Of a stretch of DNA of 7,349 bases, positions 1 through 5,412 are shown piece after piece; position 1 is the stretch's first letter; the number at the start of each line of letters is the position of its first letter. The notes beneath the pieces are model-generated. The model searched no databases, was not told where the DNA came from, and was given only the letters and a program-made list of their open reading frames with translations. Source of the stretch: Clostridia bacterium. GTDB taxonomy: Bacteria > Bacillota > Clostridia > Oscillospirales > Acutalibacteraceae. The translations under genes were made by a program, and so were the position numbers. The DNA is taken from assembly GCA_017614275.1 (NCBI GenBank), contig JAGACE010000102.1, positions 1 to 7,349 of the forward strand. The letters are read 5' to 3'.

Positions 1-735
1 GGTGGATACCGCGTTCACCAGGCTTTCGAACAGCGCCTGGCTCTTCTCATAGTTCTCCGGGGTCAGCTCCTGGTTCATCCACCGGGCGATGACTTTCGTC
101 TGCTCGTCCGTGGCCTCTATGGAGTGGTCCCCGCCCATGTACTTCAGGTAGACGTAGAACTCGTTGCCGTTGAGGGAGTGCTCCCCTTTCAGCAGGTGCA
201 GGCTCTGCTTGTCGTTCTCGTAGAGGAACTCTTTGTCCAGCGTGAGATCGTAATAGCCGAGCTTCAGCAGCACGCGGCCGATGTTCTCTTCGTTGACCAG
301 CAGATAGCGGTCAAAGGTCTTGTCGTAGCGCTTGCTGACGGCTTTGACCAGATCCTGCCGGGAGACGGAGTCGGCCTCCTTGCCCCCGAGGATCTCGTTG
401 AACGTCCGACGTTCGTAGCGGGACTGCGGCGATATGCCGGTGATGGTCCCGGTACCGTTTTTCGTATTCAGTTCCAGCCGGGACAGGAAGACCAGGTCTC
501 CATCCGTGTCGGTGCCTCCGAACAGGATGTTCACGGTCTTCTTCATGCTGGTGCCGTCGATCTCCGCCTGGCGGCGGAGGCCGATGCCGGTCTCCTTGAA
601 AATGACCAGGCCGGACATCAGGGCGACGAGCAGAACGATGGCGAGGAATATCAAAAGGATGCGGCGGTTTCGGATCTTGTTCTCCTTGACCGTCGTCCGG
701 AATTTCAAAGGTTTTTTGTCCCCGGGTCTTCTCAT
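1..735 (-). CDS. Divergent LytR-CpsA-Psr (LCP) family membrane protein, C-terminus cut by window edge
   Basis: The reverse strand reads 245 codons from the ATG at 733-735 and runs off the left edge without a stop. The protein has a basic cytoplasmic start (residues 1-25), one hydrophobic helix (about 26-46, RILLIFLAIVLLVALM) and an extracytoplasmic domain. The domain resembles LCP proteins: a first strand VNILFGGTDTDGD (68-80), a strand LVFLSRLELN (81-90), GTITGISPQSRY (96-107) in the place of the usual SIPRDTYV strand, FDRYLLVNEENIGRVLLKLG (141-160), and LLKGEHSLNGNEFYVYLKY (181-199), matching the usual 'LKKGxQxLNGxxALxYVR'. LCP enzymes move polyprenyl-pyrophosphate-linked glycopolymers onto peptidoglycan at the outer membrane face. 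Here the arginines that normally hold the pyrophosphate are largely missing: the usual RxxRQ segment reads SIEATDEQTK (205-214). Catalytic activity is therefore doubtful. The start is firm: an in-frame TGA (751-753) lies 18 bases upstream, with GAGGAGG (746-752) between. The family call rests on pattern memory. Confidence 0.72.
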   Translation of the reverse strand, partial: MRRPGDKKPLKFRTTVKENKIRNRRILLIFLAIVLLVALMSGLVIFKETGIGLRRQAEIDGTSMKKTVNILFGGTDTDGDLVFLSRLELNTKNGTGTITGISPQSRYERRTFNEILGGKEADSVSRQDLVKAVSKRYDKTFDRYLLVNEENIGRVLLKLGYYDLTLDKEFLYENDKQSLHLLKGEHSLNGNEFYVYLKYMGGDHSIEATDEQTKVIARWMNQELTPENYEKSQALFESLVNAVST

Positions 736-775
736 GCGGCGGACGCCTCCTCAACAGACTTTCAAAAGGAATAAT

Positions 776-803
776 AGTATACAACAAAACGGCGGAAAAG
801 CAA
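776..803 (-). promoter_or_regulatory. Promoter of the LCP-like gene
   Basis: On the reverse strand TTGCTT (798-803) and TATACT (776-781) are separated by 16 bases, a good sigma-A-type pair in an AT-rich gap. Transcription would start near 769, giving a short leader of about 34 bases before the ATG at 735. It stands back to back with the tRNA promoter at 846-874. This is inferred from sequence only. Confidence 0.6.
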
Positions 804-845
804 ATCGCCCGGGCAGAAAAACTTCGGAAACGGGTCAAAAGTCTC

Positions 846-874
846 TTGACGTTAAAATAAAGGTATGATATATT
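846..874 (+). promoter_or_regulatory. Promoter of the tRNA-Thr/tRNA-Tyr pair
   Basis: TTGACG (846-851) and TATATT (869-874) are separated by 17 bases, close to the sigma-A consensus as expected for a stable-RNA operon. Transcription should start near 881, about 26 bases before the mature 5' end of tRNA-Thr. A TATGAT at 864-869 also looks like a -10 box, but its spacing of 12 bases to TTGACG is too short. Confidence 0.72.
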
Positions 875-880
875 TTATTC

Positions 881-896
881 CGCACTTCTTAGTGCG
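881..896. repeat. Perfect 6-bp inverted repeat at the tRNA transcript start
   Basis: CGCACT (881-886), TCTT, AGTGCG (891-896) form a perfect short hairpin with a 4-base loop. It begins where transcription is predicted to start, so it could cap the 5' leader of the tRNA precursor or be a small operator just downstream of the -10 box. The sequence does not tell these apart. Confidence 0.5.
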
Positions 897-906
897 TAAC
901 CGATAT

Positions 907-982
907 GCTGGTGTAGCTCAGTTGGTAGAGCAGCTGATTTGTAATCAGCAGGTCAGGGGTTCAAGTCCGTTCACCAGCTCCA
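907..982 (+). tRNA. tRNA-Thr (anticodon TGT)
   Basis: A complete 76-base cloverleaf is visible. The acceptor GCTGGTG (907-913) pairs with CACCAGC (972-978), followed by discriminator T and an encoded CCA (980-982). The D arm is GCTC/GAGC. The anticodon stem GCTGA/TCAGC (933-937 with 945-949) encloses the loop TTTGTAA, placing TGT at 940-942, which decodes threonine ACN codons. The T loop is TTCAAGT (960-966). The T stem AGGGG/CCGTT has a G-G opposition (957 with 969) and a G-T wobble, so it is weaker than usual. It is first in a two-tRNA transcription unit. Confidence 0.96.
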
Positions 983-984
983 CG

Positions 985-1009
985 CCGGTGGCAGGGCACC
1001 TGACACCGG
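985..1009 (+). other. Possible hairpin in the spacer between the two tRNAs
   Basis: CCGGTG (985-990) and CACCGG (1004-1009) are perfect complements separated by 13 bases, filling most of the 34-base spacer. In the polycistronic precursor this could present the flanking tRNA ends to RNase P and the 3' maturation enzymes. It could also be chance in GC-rich sequence. Confidence 0.4.
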
Positions 1010-1016
1010 TACATAT

Positions 1017-1101
1017 GGGAGAGTTCCCGAGTGGCCAAAGGGGGCAGACTGTAAATCTGTTGGTTGTACCTTCGGTGGTTCGAATCCACCCTCTCCCACC
1101 A
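1017..1101 (+). tRNA. tRNA-Tyr (anticodon GTA)
   Basis: This is an 85-base class II tRNA. The acceptor GGGAGAG (1017-1023) pairs with CTCTCCC (1091-1097), followed by discriminator A and an encoded CCA (1099-1101). The anticodon stem GCAGA/TCTGT (1044-1048 with 1056-1060) encloses the loop CTGTAAA, giving GTA at 1051-1053. The 13-base variable region (1061-1073) contains a small GGT/ACC stem, as expected for bacterial tyrosine tRNA. The T stem GGTGG/CCACC is perfect. It lies 34 bases after tRNA-Thr and immediately before a terminator, so it ends the unit. Confidence 0.97.
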
Positions 1102-1103
1102 AG

Positions 1104-1132
1104 AAAAAGACGTCCGAACGGACGTCTTTTTT
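1104..1132. terminator. Bidirectional intrinsic terminator between tRNA-Tyr and the GPH symporter
   Basis: An A-run, the stem AGACGTCC/GGACGTCT with loop GAAC (1116-1119), and a T-run form a mirror-symmetrical terminator. Read on the plus strand it ends the tRNA transcript just 3' of the CCA. Read on the minus strand it lies 12 bases beyond the symporter's stop codon and ends that transcript. The A and T runs extend the stem to about 12 bp. Confidence 0.9.
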
Positions 1133-1143
1133 GTTTTGTTCTT

Positions 1144-2706
1144 TTATTCTTCGGGCATCTCCGCTCTGGCTGCGGCCCGCCGGGCGACGAGCTCGTTCAG
1201 CATGCGGGTGTGCTCGGTGTCGGAGAGCGCGTATCTCCAGGTCGGGATGGCGGCGAGCATCATGCCGATGGCCGGCGGGATGGAGATGATGAACATCATG
1301 GCCGCGGCGTACTTGCCCGCTCCCGTGCCTCCGTCATAGGTCAGAAAGTCGGCGCCTTCGTGCAGGGCGTCGTTCAGTTTGTCGACGTTCGCGCCGCTGT
1401 ATCCGACGGCGCTGAAGACCACGGAGGAGATGAGCGCCGCGATGCCGCTCGACAGTTTCGTGATGAAACTCTGCCCGGAGAAGAACACGCCGTCGGTGCG
1501 GATGCCGTTCGTGTATTCCTCATAGTCGACACAGTCGGCGATCATGACGGACTGCAGGACGTTGATCGCCCCCATGGCCGTGCCCGCCAGGAAGATGAAC
1601 AGGCTGAAGGGCACGCCCCAGGCCAGCGGTTTGACATCGCCGCCGGAGAGCAGGTACAGCAGGAACATGCCCGCATAGGGCAGGGCCCCGATCAGGGTGA
1701 AGAAATTGTAGAGGTTCTTCTTCTCGAACTTCTGCATGAGTTTCGGCGCCAGCCCCATCCCGAGGAACTGTCCGACGAACATCATGCCGGCCACGAGGAT
1801 CATGTTGATGAGGATGGGCATGTTGACGCCGTCCTTGCCGATGACGTTCATGATGTCCCCGTTGGCGTAGTAATAGGTGACGACCGTCATGGCGTTGATG
1901 AGGAGGAGCATCATGGGGCTGCGCAGGATGCCGGAGAGCAGGATCTGCCGGAACGGTCTGCACTTCCACATGATCTGGAAGTTCTCTTTGATGGTGTAGT
2001 GCTCTTTGCTGCCGGCCACCCGCTCTTTCGTGGAGAGGCCCGCGAACTCGAAGAGGATGGTGGAGATGACAGTCATCCCGATGGCCGTGACGATGAACCC
2101 CTTGCGCTGGGCTTCGCTGTGGCTGAGGCCCGATGCCTCGAAAGAGGCCCCGACCGCCTGAGAGATCTGGACGACCAGGATGCCGATGCCGGCGAGGCCG
2201 GCGGCGATCCGCGCGAGGCTCAGGGCTTTCGCACGGTCCCCTTCGTCCTCCGTGATGACGGAGGTGAGGCCCCAGAGCGGGATGTCACAGACCGTGTAAG
2301 TCATGCCCCAGAGAATATAGGAGACGGCCGCCCAGGCGATGATGGCGACCCTGCCGCCCGCCGTGGTGGCGTCCGCGTAGTTGCTGTTGAAATAGGCCAG
2401 GATGGTGATGACCATGATGACCGGCGGTCCGAAGATCAGATAGGGCCGGCACTTGCCCCACTTCGTGTGGGTGCGGTCGACGAAGTTGCCCATGATGGGA
2501 TCGTTGACGGCGTCCCAGACACGGGCCAGCGCCATGATCCAGCCAAGGGCCATCGCCGGCAGGCAGATGACGTTCTGGAAATAGAAGTACAGCCCGGTGG
2601 TGGCGATCTGATAGATCATGTTCTGCCCGAACATGCCGGTCATGTAGCCGGCGATCTCAGGCTTCGTGTATGTATTGGTTTTGATGGCGGATGACTTGGT
2701 TGCCAT
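1144..2706 (-). CDS. GPH-family (MelB-type) cation:sugar symporter, MFS superfamily
   Basis: This 520-residue polytopic membrane protein has the hallmarks of the glycoside-pentoside-hexuronide:cation symporters. WDAVNDPIMG (64-73) followed by DRTHTKWGKCRPYL (77-90) is the family signature around helix II, and MTYTVCDIPLW (135-145) matches MelB helix IV. A second conserved stretch, MIADCVDYEEYTNGIRTDG (388-406), sits in the C-terminal half. By alignment from memory, D65, D69 and T138 correspond to the MelB cation ligands D55, D59 and T121, and D141 to sugar/cation residue D124. Coupling to Na+ or H+ therefore looks intact. MelB's sugar-binding D19 appears to be N29 here, so a melibiose-like substrate should not be assumed. 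The highly charged tail is cytoplasmic. AAGGAGG (2714-2720) lies 7 bases before the ATG. The gene stands alone between its own promoter and a terminator; no glycosidase neighbour is present to suggest a substrate. Confidence 0.94.
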   Translation of the reverse strand: MATKSSAIKTNTYTKPEIAGYMTGMFGQNMIYQIATTGLYFYFQNVICLPAMALGWIMALARVWDAVNDPIMGNFVDRTHTKWGKCRPYLIFGPPVIMVITILAYFNSNYADATTAGGRVAIIAWAAVSYILWGMTYTVCDIPLWGLTSVITEDEGDRAKALSLARIAAGLAGIGILVVQISQAVGASFEASGLSHSEAQRKGFIVTAIGMTVISTILFEFAGLSTKERVAGSKEHYTIKENFQIMWKCRPFRQILLSGILRSPMMLLLINAMTVVTYYYANGDIMNVIGKDGVNMPILINMILVAGMMFVGQFLGMGLAPKLMQKFEKKNLYNFFTLIGALPYAGMFLLYLLSGGDVKPLAWGVPFSLFIFLAGTAMGAINVLQSVMIADCVDYEEYTNGIRTDGVFFSGQSFITKLSSGIAALISSVVFSAVGYSGANVDKLNDALHEGADFLTYDGGTGAGKYAAAMMFIISIPPAIGMMLAAIPTWRYALSDTEHTRMLNELVARRAAARAEMPEE

Positions 2707-2729
2707 GGTCTCTCCTCCTTCTTTCCTCC

Positions 2730-2758
2730 ATTGTACTGAAAACCGTTTGTCCGCGCAA
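2730..2758 (-). promoter_or_regulatory. Promoter of the GPH symporter gene
   Basis: On the reverse strand TTGCGC (2753-2758) and TACAAT (2730-2735) are separated by exactly 17 bases. Transcription would start a few bases before the Shine-Dalgarno sequence at 2714-2720, giving a very short leader. The -35 box lies within the inverted repeat at 2746-2766, so a protein bound there would block this promoter. Confidence 0.6.
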
Positions 2759-2766
2759 CGGACAAA
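2746..2766. promoter_or_regulatory. Putative operator: 8-bp perfect inverted repeat
   Basis: TTTGTCCG (2746-2753), five bases CGCAA, then CGGACAAA (2759-2766) make a perfect dyad of 21 bp. It covers the -35 box of the symporter promoter and ends 23 bases upstream of the hemA -35 box. Size, symmetry and place suit a dimeric repressor of sugar transport (for example LacI, GntR or TetR type), but the regulator is not in the window. It is not followed by a T-run, so it is not a terminator. Confidence 0.55.
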
Positions 2767-2788
2767 TCGGGACCGATGCGGCGTGCGA

Positions 2789-2817
2789 TTGACTTTTTCA
2801 TATGCTCATAATAAGAT
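2789..2817 (+). promoter_or_regulatory. Promoter of the hemA operon
   Basis: TTGACT (2789-2794) and TAAGAT (2812-2817) are separated by 17 bases. The predicted start is near 2824, giving a leader of about 33 bases before the GTG at 2857. That leader is too short for a T-box or a known riboswitch, so regulation would act at initiation or on the HemA protein. It faces away from the symporter promoter. Confidence 0.7.
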
Positions 2818-2856
2818 TTTACTATTGACTATCTTTTTAAAGAGAGGAGGCTCCCC

Positions 2857-3954
2857 GTGTTCTGTGTATCGCTGAATTTCCACAATACCGACGTGGCCTT
2901 GCGGGAAACGTTCCCCCACGGTCCGGAACTGCTCGATGACCTGGAAGAAGGAGTGCTCCTCTCCACCTGCAACCGGCTGGAGGTCTACGGTGTGGGCGAT
3001 GTATACGACTTCATCGAGACCCGGTTCAAAGACTTCAAATCCAAACTCTTCTTCTACGAGGACGACCAGGCCGTCCGCCATCTGTTCCGGGTGGCCACCG
3101 GCCTCGACTCCATGGTCCTCGGCGAGGACGAGATCCTCGGCCAGCTGAAGAACGCCTATGAGGACGCCCGCGCCGCCGGGAAGACCGGATACGAGCTGAA
3201 CACGATCTTCCGGGGCGCCGTGACCGCCGCCAAGCGGGTGAAGACGGAGACCCTGCTGTCGAAGACCAGCGTGTCGGTCGCCACGCTCGCGGCCTCGGCC
3301 TGCGTCCGGTTCTGGGACGAACAGGAGAAGGACCGCCGAGCGAACGTCCTGATGATCGGCGGCAGCGGAGACATCGGCGGAAAACTGCTGAAGGACCTCG
3401 CGTCCTACGACCGCTTCGACCTTTACGCTACCGTGCGGGAGCACGGGGTGCGGGACATCGCGGCCGCTGTCGACTACAAAGACCGGTACCGCGCGCTGCG
3501 GAATGCGGACATCGTCATCTCCGCCACCCGGAGCCCGCATTTCACCGTGACCGCGGACGCCGTGGCGGAAGCGGACACCGGACTGCCCGCTCCGAAGCAG
3601 CGGCTGTATGTGGATCTGGCCGTGCCGCGGGACATCGACCCCGCCCTGTCCCCCGTCCTCACCATCGACGATCTGGAGGAACTGGCGGAGCAGAACAACG
3701 CTCTGAAGCAGGATGCGGCCGCGGAGGCGGAAGACATCCTGGAAGAGGAACTGGACGTGCTGTTCAAGGACCTCGCGTTCCACGAACTGGTCCCGCTCCT
3801 GAACGACCCGCCCGACGGCATCCAGCTGTTGTCCGAGGACCGGAAGCGGCTCCTCTACACGTTCCGGGAAGAGGCTTCGGCCGAGGAGTTCCGGGCGTTC
3901 ACAAAAGTATTTCTGCGGCTGTACGAAAGCGGCCGCACGGAGGACGGAACATGA
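2857..3954 (+). CDS. hemA: Glutamyl-tRNA reductase
   Basis: HemA reduces glutamyl-tRNA(Glu) with NADPH to glutamate-1-semialdehyde, the first committed step of C5-pathway tetrapyrrole synthesis in the cytoplasm. The catalytic domain shows STCNRLEVYG (36-45) with nucleophile Cys38, and RHLFRVATGLDSMVLGEDEI (74-93) with the conserved His75. The NADPH-binding domain shows NVLMIGGSGDIGGK (163-176), a GxGxxG motif, then NADIVISAT (216-224) and YVDLAVPRDIDP (251-262). The C-terminal helical dimerisation part (about 275-365) is short: 365 residues in all, against roughly 410-430 in familiar homologues. The start is a GTG 6 bases after GGAGG (2846-2850); no better ATG is near. It opens the operon and its stop overlaps the sirC start in ATGA, indicating coupled translation. 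Identification is secure. Confidence 0.97.
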   Translation: MFCVSLNFHNTDVALRETFPHGPELLDDLEEGVLLSTCNRLEVYGVGDVYDFIETRFKDFKSKLFFYEDDQAVRHLFRVATGLDSMVLGEDEILGQLKNAYEDARAAGKTGYELNTIFRGAVTAAKRVKTETLLSKTSVSVATLAASACVRFWDEQEKDRRANVLMIGGSGDIGGKLLKDLASYDRFDLYATVREHGVRDIAAAVDYKDRYRALRNADIVISATRSPHFTVTADAVAEADTGLPAPKQRLYVDLAVPRDIDPALSPVLTIDDLEELAEQNNALKQDAAAEAEDILEEELDVLFKDLAFHELVPLLNDPPDGIQLLSEDRKRLLYTFREEASAEEFRAFTKVFLRLYESGRTEDGT

Positions 3955-4559
3955 ACCTGTTTCCCTTTTTTGAAGACATCACCGGCAAGACGTTTCTCCT
4001 GATCGGCGGCGGCCGTGTGGCCGCCGGAAAACTGGAGAAGCTGCTGCCGTTCACGGACCGGATCCGGATCGTCGCGAAAGACGCGTCGTTCCTGGAACAG
4101 TTCTGCGCAGACCGGGGCGTCCCGCTCGGGACCGACCCGGAGGGAGACGTCCGGCCGGTGCTGCTGCAGCGCGCGTTCCGGGACGAAGACCTGGACGGCG
4201 CGGACTATGTCATCGGCGCCACAGATGACCGGCCCCTGAACCAACATGTTTCGGAGCTCTGCCGGCAGAAGAAGCTGCCGGTCAACATCGTGGACGACGC
4301 GGAGCTCTGCACCTTCATCTTCCCGAGCCTCGTCAAGCGGGGCGACCTGGTGGCCGGCATCACCACCGCCGGCAAGTCCCCCGGGTTCGGCCAGTATGTG
4401 CGCCGGACGCTGGACGAGGCACTGCCGGAGAACACGGAAGACATCATCGACGAATTATACGCGCTGAAACTGCAGCTGAAGCAGGACGTGCCGGAGCAGG
4501 CCGACCGGGCGAAACTGCTCAAACAGCGCCTGAACGAACTCCTGGAGAACCGGGACTGA
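3951..4559 (+). CDS. sirC: Precorrin-2 dehydrogenase (siroheme synthase N-terminal type; possible ferrochelatase)
   Basis: The 202-residue protein matches the N-terminal half of CysG and the Met8p/SirC family, which oxidises precorrin-2 to sirohydrochlorin with NAD+. LLIGGGRVAAGKLEKL (16-31) is the dinucleotide-binding loop, DYVIGATDD (85-93) closes the Rossmann fold, and VNIVDDAELCTFIFPSLVKR (111-130) carries the conserved catalytic Asp region. ITTAGKSPGFGQYVRRTLDE (137-156) is the dimerisation and active-site segment. The CysG methyltransferase half is absent here; that activity is supplied by CobA two genes downstream. Some homologues also insert iron to make siroheme, others only dehydrogenate, and the sequence does not settle which. 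It starts at an ATGA overlap with hemA, 7 bases after GGAGG (3939-3943), and is followed closely by hemC. Confidence 0.93.
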   Translation: MNLFPFFEDITGKTFLLIGGGRVAAGKLEKLLPFTDRIRIVAKDASFLEQFCADRGVPLGTDPEGDVRPVLLQRAFRDEDLDGADYVIGATDDRPLNQHVSELCRQKKLPVNIVDDAELCTFIFPSLVKRGDLVAGITTAGKSPGFGQYVRRTLDEALPENTEDIIDELYALKLQLKQDVPEQADRAKLLKQRLNELLENRD

Positions 4560-4569
4560 GGAGACGACC

Positions 4570-5412
4570 ATGCGAACGCTGAAACTTGCCACCCGGGCCT
4601 CCCGGCTGGCGCTGGCCCAGGCCGGACTGGTCCAGTCCGCGCTGGAGGCGCTCGGGCAGACCGTGGAACTGGTCGAGGTGACCACCCGCGGGGACCGGGA
4701 CCGGAAGAGCCCGCTCGTGTCCATCGGCGGGCAGGGCCTGTTCGTCCGGGAAGTGGAGCGCTGTCTCCTCGACGGGACGGCGGACCTCGCGGTCCACAGC
4801 GGGAAGGACCTCCCCTATGAACTGGCGGAAGGGCTCCTCATCGCCGGCGTCCCGAAGGCGGCTTCCCCGTGCGATATGCTGGTGGCTCGGCAAGACATTC
4901 CCCTGCGGACGGTCGGGACCGGCAGTCCGCGAAGGGTCCTGGAGTGCCGGCAGCTCCTGCCGGACGCCGCGTTCCGGGAGATCCGCGGGAACGTGGACAC
5001 CCGGCTCCGCAAACTGCGGGACGGGGACTACGACGCCGTCGTTCTGGCCGAGGCCGGCCTGCAGCGGCTGGGCGTCGACCTCAGCGACCTCGACGTCCGG
5101 GTCCTTTCTCCGGACGAGTGCCTGCCCGCTCCCTGCCAGGGCATCCTGGCGGTGGAATGCCGGGAGGACGACGGGGAACTCATCGCCTTACTGGAACAGA
5201 TCACCGATCCGATGACCCGGGCGCGCTTCGACGCGGAACGGAAGCTCTTCTGCCTGCTGCAGGCGGACTGCTCCGTGCCCCTCGGCGTCCACTGCGCCGT
5301 CTCAGACAATACGTACACCCTCTCCGCCCTGTTCGGAGACCGCAAGGCGGTCCGGACCGGGACGGACATCGATCTTCTCTGCGAAGAGATCCGACAGGAG
5401 CTGACCTCATGA
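4570..5412 (+). CDS. hemC: Hydroxymethylbilane synthase (porphobilinogen deaminase)
   Basis: HemC joins four porphobilinogens into hydroxymethylbilane on a covalent dipyrromethane cofactor. Landmarks are LATRASRLALAQ (6-17), VHSGKDLP (75-82) with catalytic Asp80, VGTGSPRR (115-122) and IRGNVDTRLRKL (138-149) with the substrate-carboxylate arginines, and LPAPCQGILAVE (185-196). LQADCSVPLG (230-239) carries Cys234, which should hold the cofactor. Several motifs vary from the common forms: HSGKD for HSMKD or HSLKD, GTGSPRR for GTSSxRR, and ADCSVP for GGCxVP. All the catalytic residues I can place are present. At 280 residues it is a little shorter than typical (about 300-310). The Shine-Dalgarno GAGGAG (4558-4563) overlaps the sirC stop codon, and the stop overlaps the next gene in ATGA. 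Confidence 0.97.
   Translation: MRTLKLATRASRLALAQAGLVQSALEALGQTVELVEVTTRGDRDRKSPLVSIGGQGLFVREVERCLLDGTADLAVHSGKDLPYELAEGLLIAGVPKAASPCDMLVARQDIPLRTVGTGSPRRVLECRQLLPDAAFREIRGNVDTRLRKLRDGDYDAVVLAEAGLQRLGVDLSDLDVRVLSPDECLPAPCQGILAVECREDDGELIALLEQITDPMTRARFDAERKLFCLLQADCSVPLGVHCAVSDNTYTLSALFGDRKAVRTGTDIDLLCEEIRQELTS

Noticed and set aside
124..774. Plus-strand open frame of 216 codons opposite the LCP-like gene
   Set aside because: It lacks a ribosome binding site and recognisable motifs. The minus strand gives a membrane helix, an LCP-like domain, a promoter and a Shine-Dalgarno sequence.
907..1101. tRNA genes as a possible integration site for a mobile element
   Set aside because: No integrase gene and no repeated copy of either tRNA 3' end is visible in the window, and both flanks hold ordinary genes.
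865..2694. Long plus-strand open frame of 609 codons across the tRNAs and antisense to the GPH symporter
   Set aside because: It reads through two tRNA genes and a terminator, has no ribosome binding site, and its product is rich in D, E, G, H and R, as expected from the complement of GC-rich coding sequence. The minus-strand symporter explains the region.
2818..2856. Possible riboswitch or T-box leader for hemA
   Set aside because: The leader is only about 33 bases and has no stem, terminator hairpin or T-box core sequence.
2806..3783. Minus-strand open frame of 325 codons opposite hemA
   Set aside because: It is a mirror of the well-identified hemA; the residue composition is typical of antisense reading of GC-rich genes and no family motif is visible.
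4869..5408. Upstream extension of the CobA-HemD frame by 180 codons
   Set aside because: It overlaps hemC in another frame, its product is low-complexity R/G/P-rich sequence, and the ATG at 5409 has a proper ribosome binding site and ATGA coupling.
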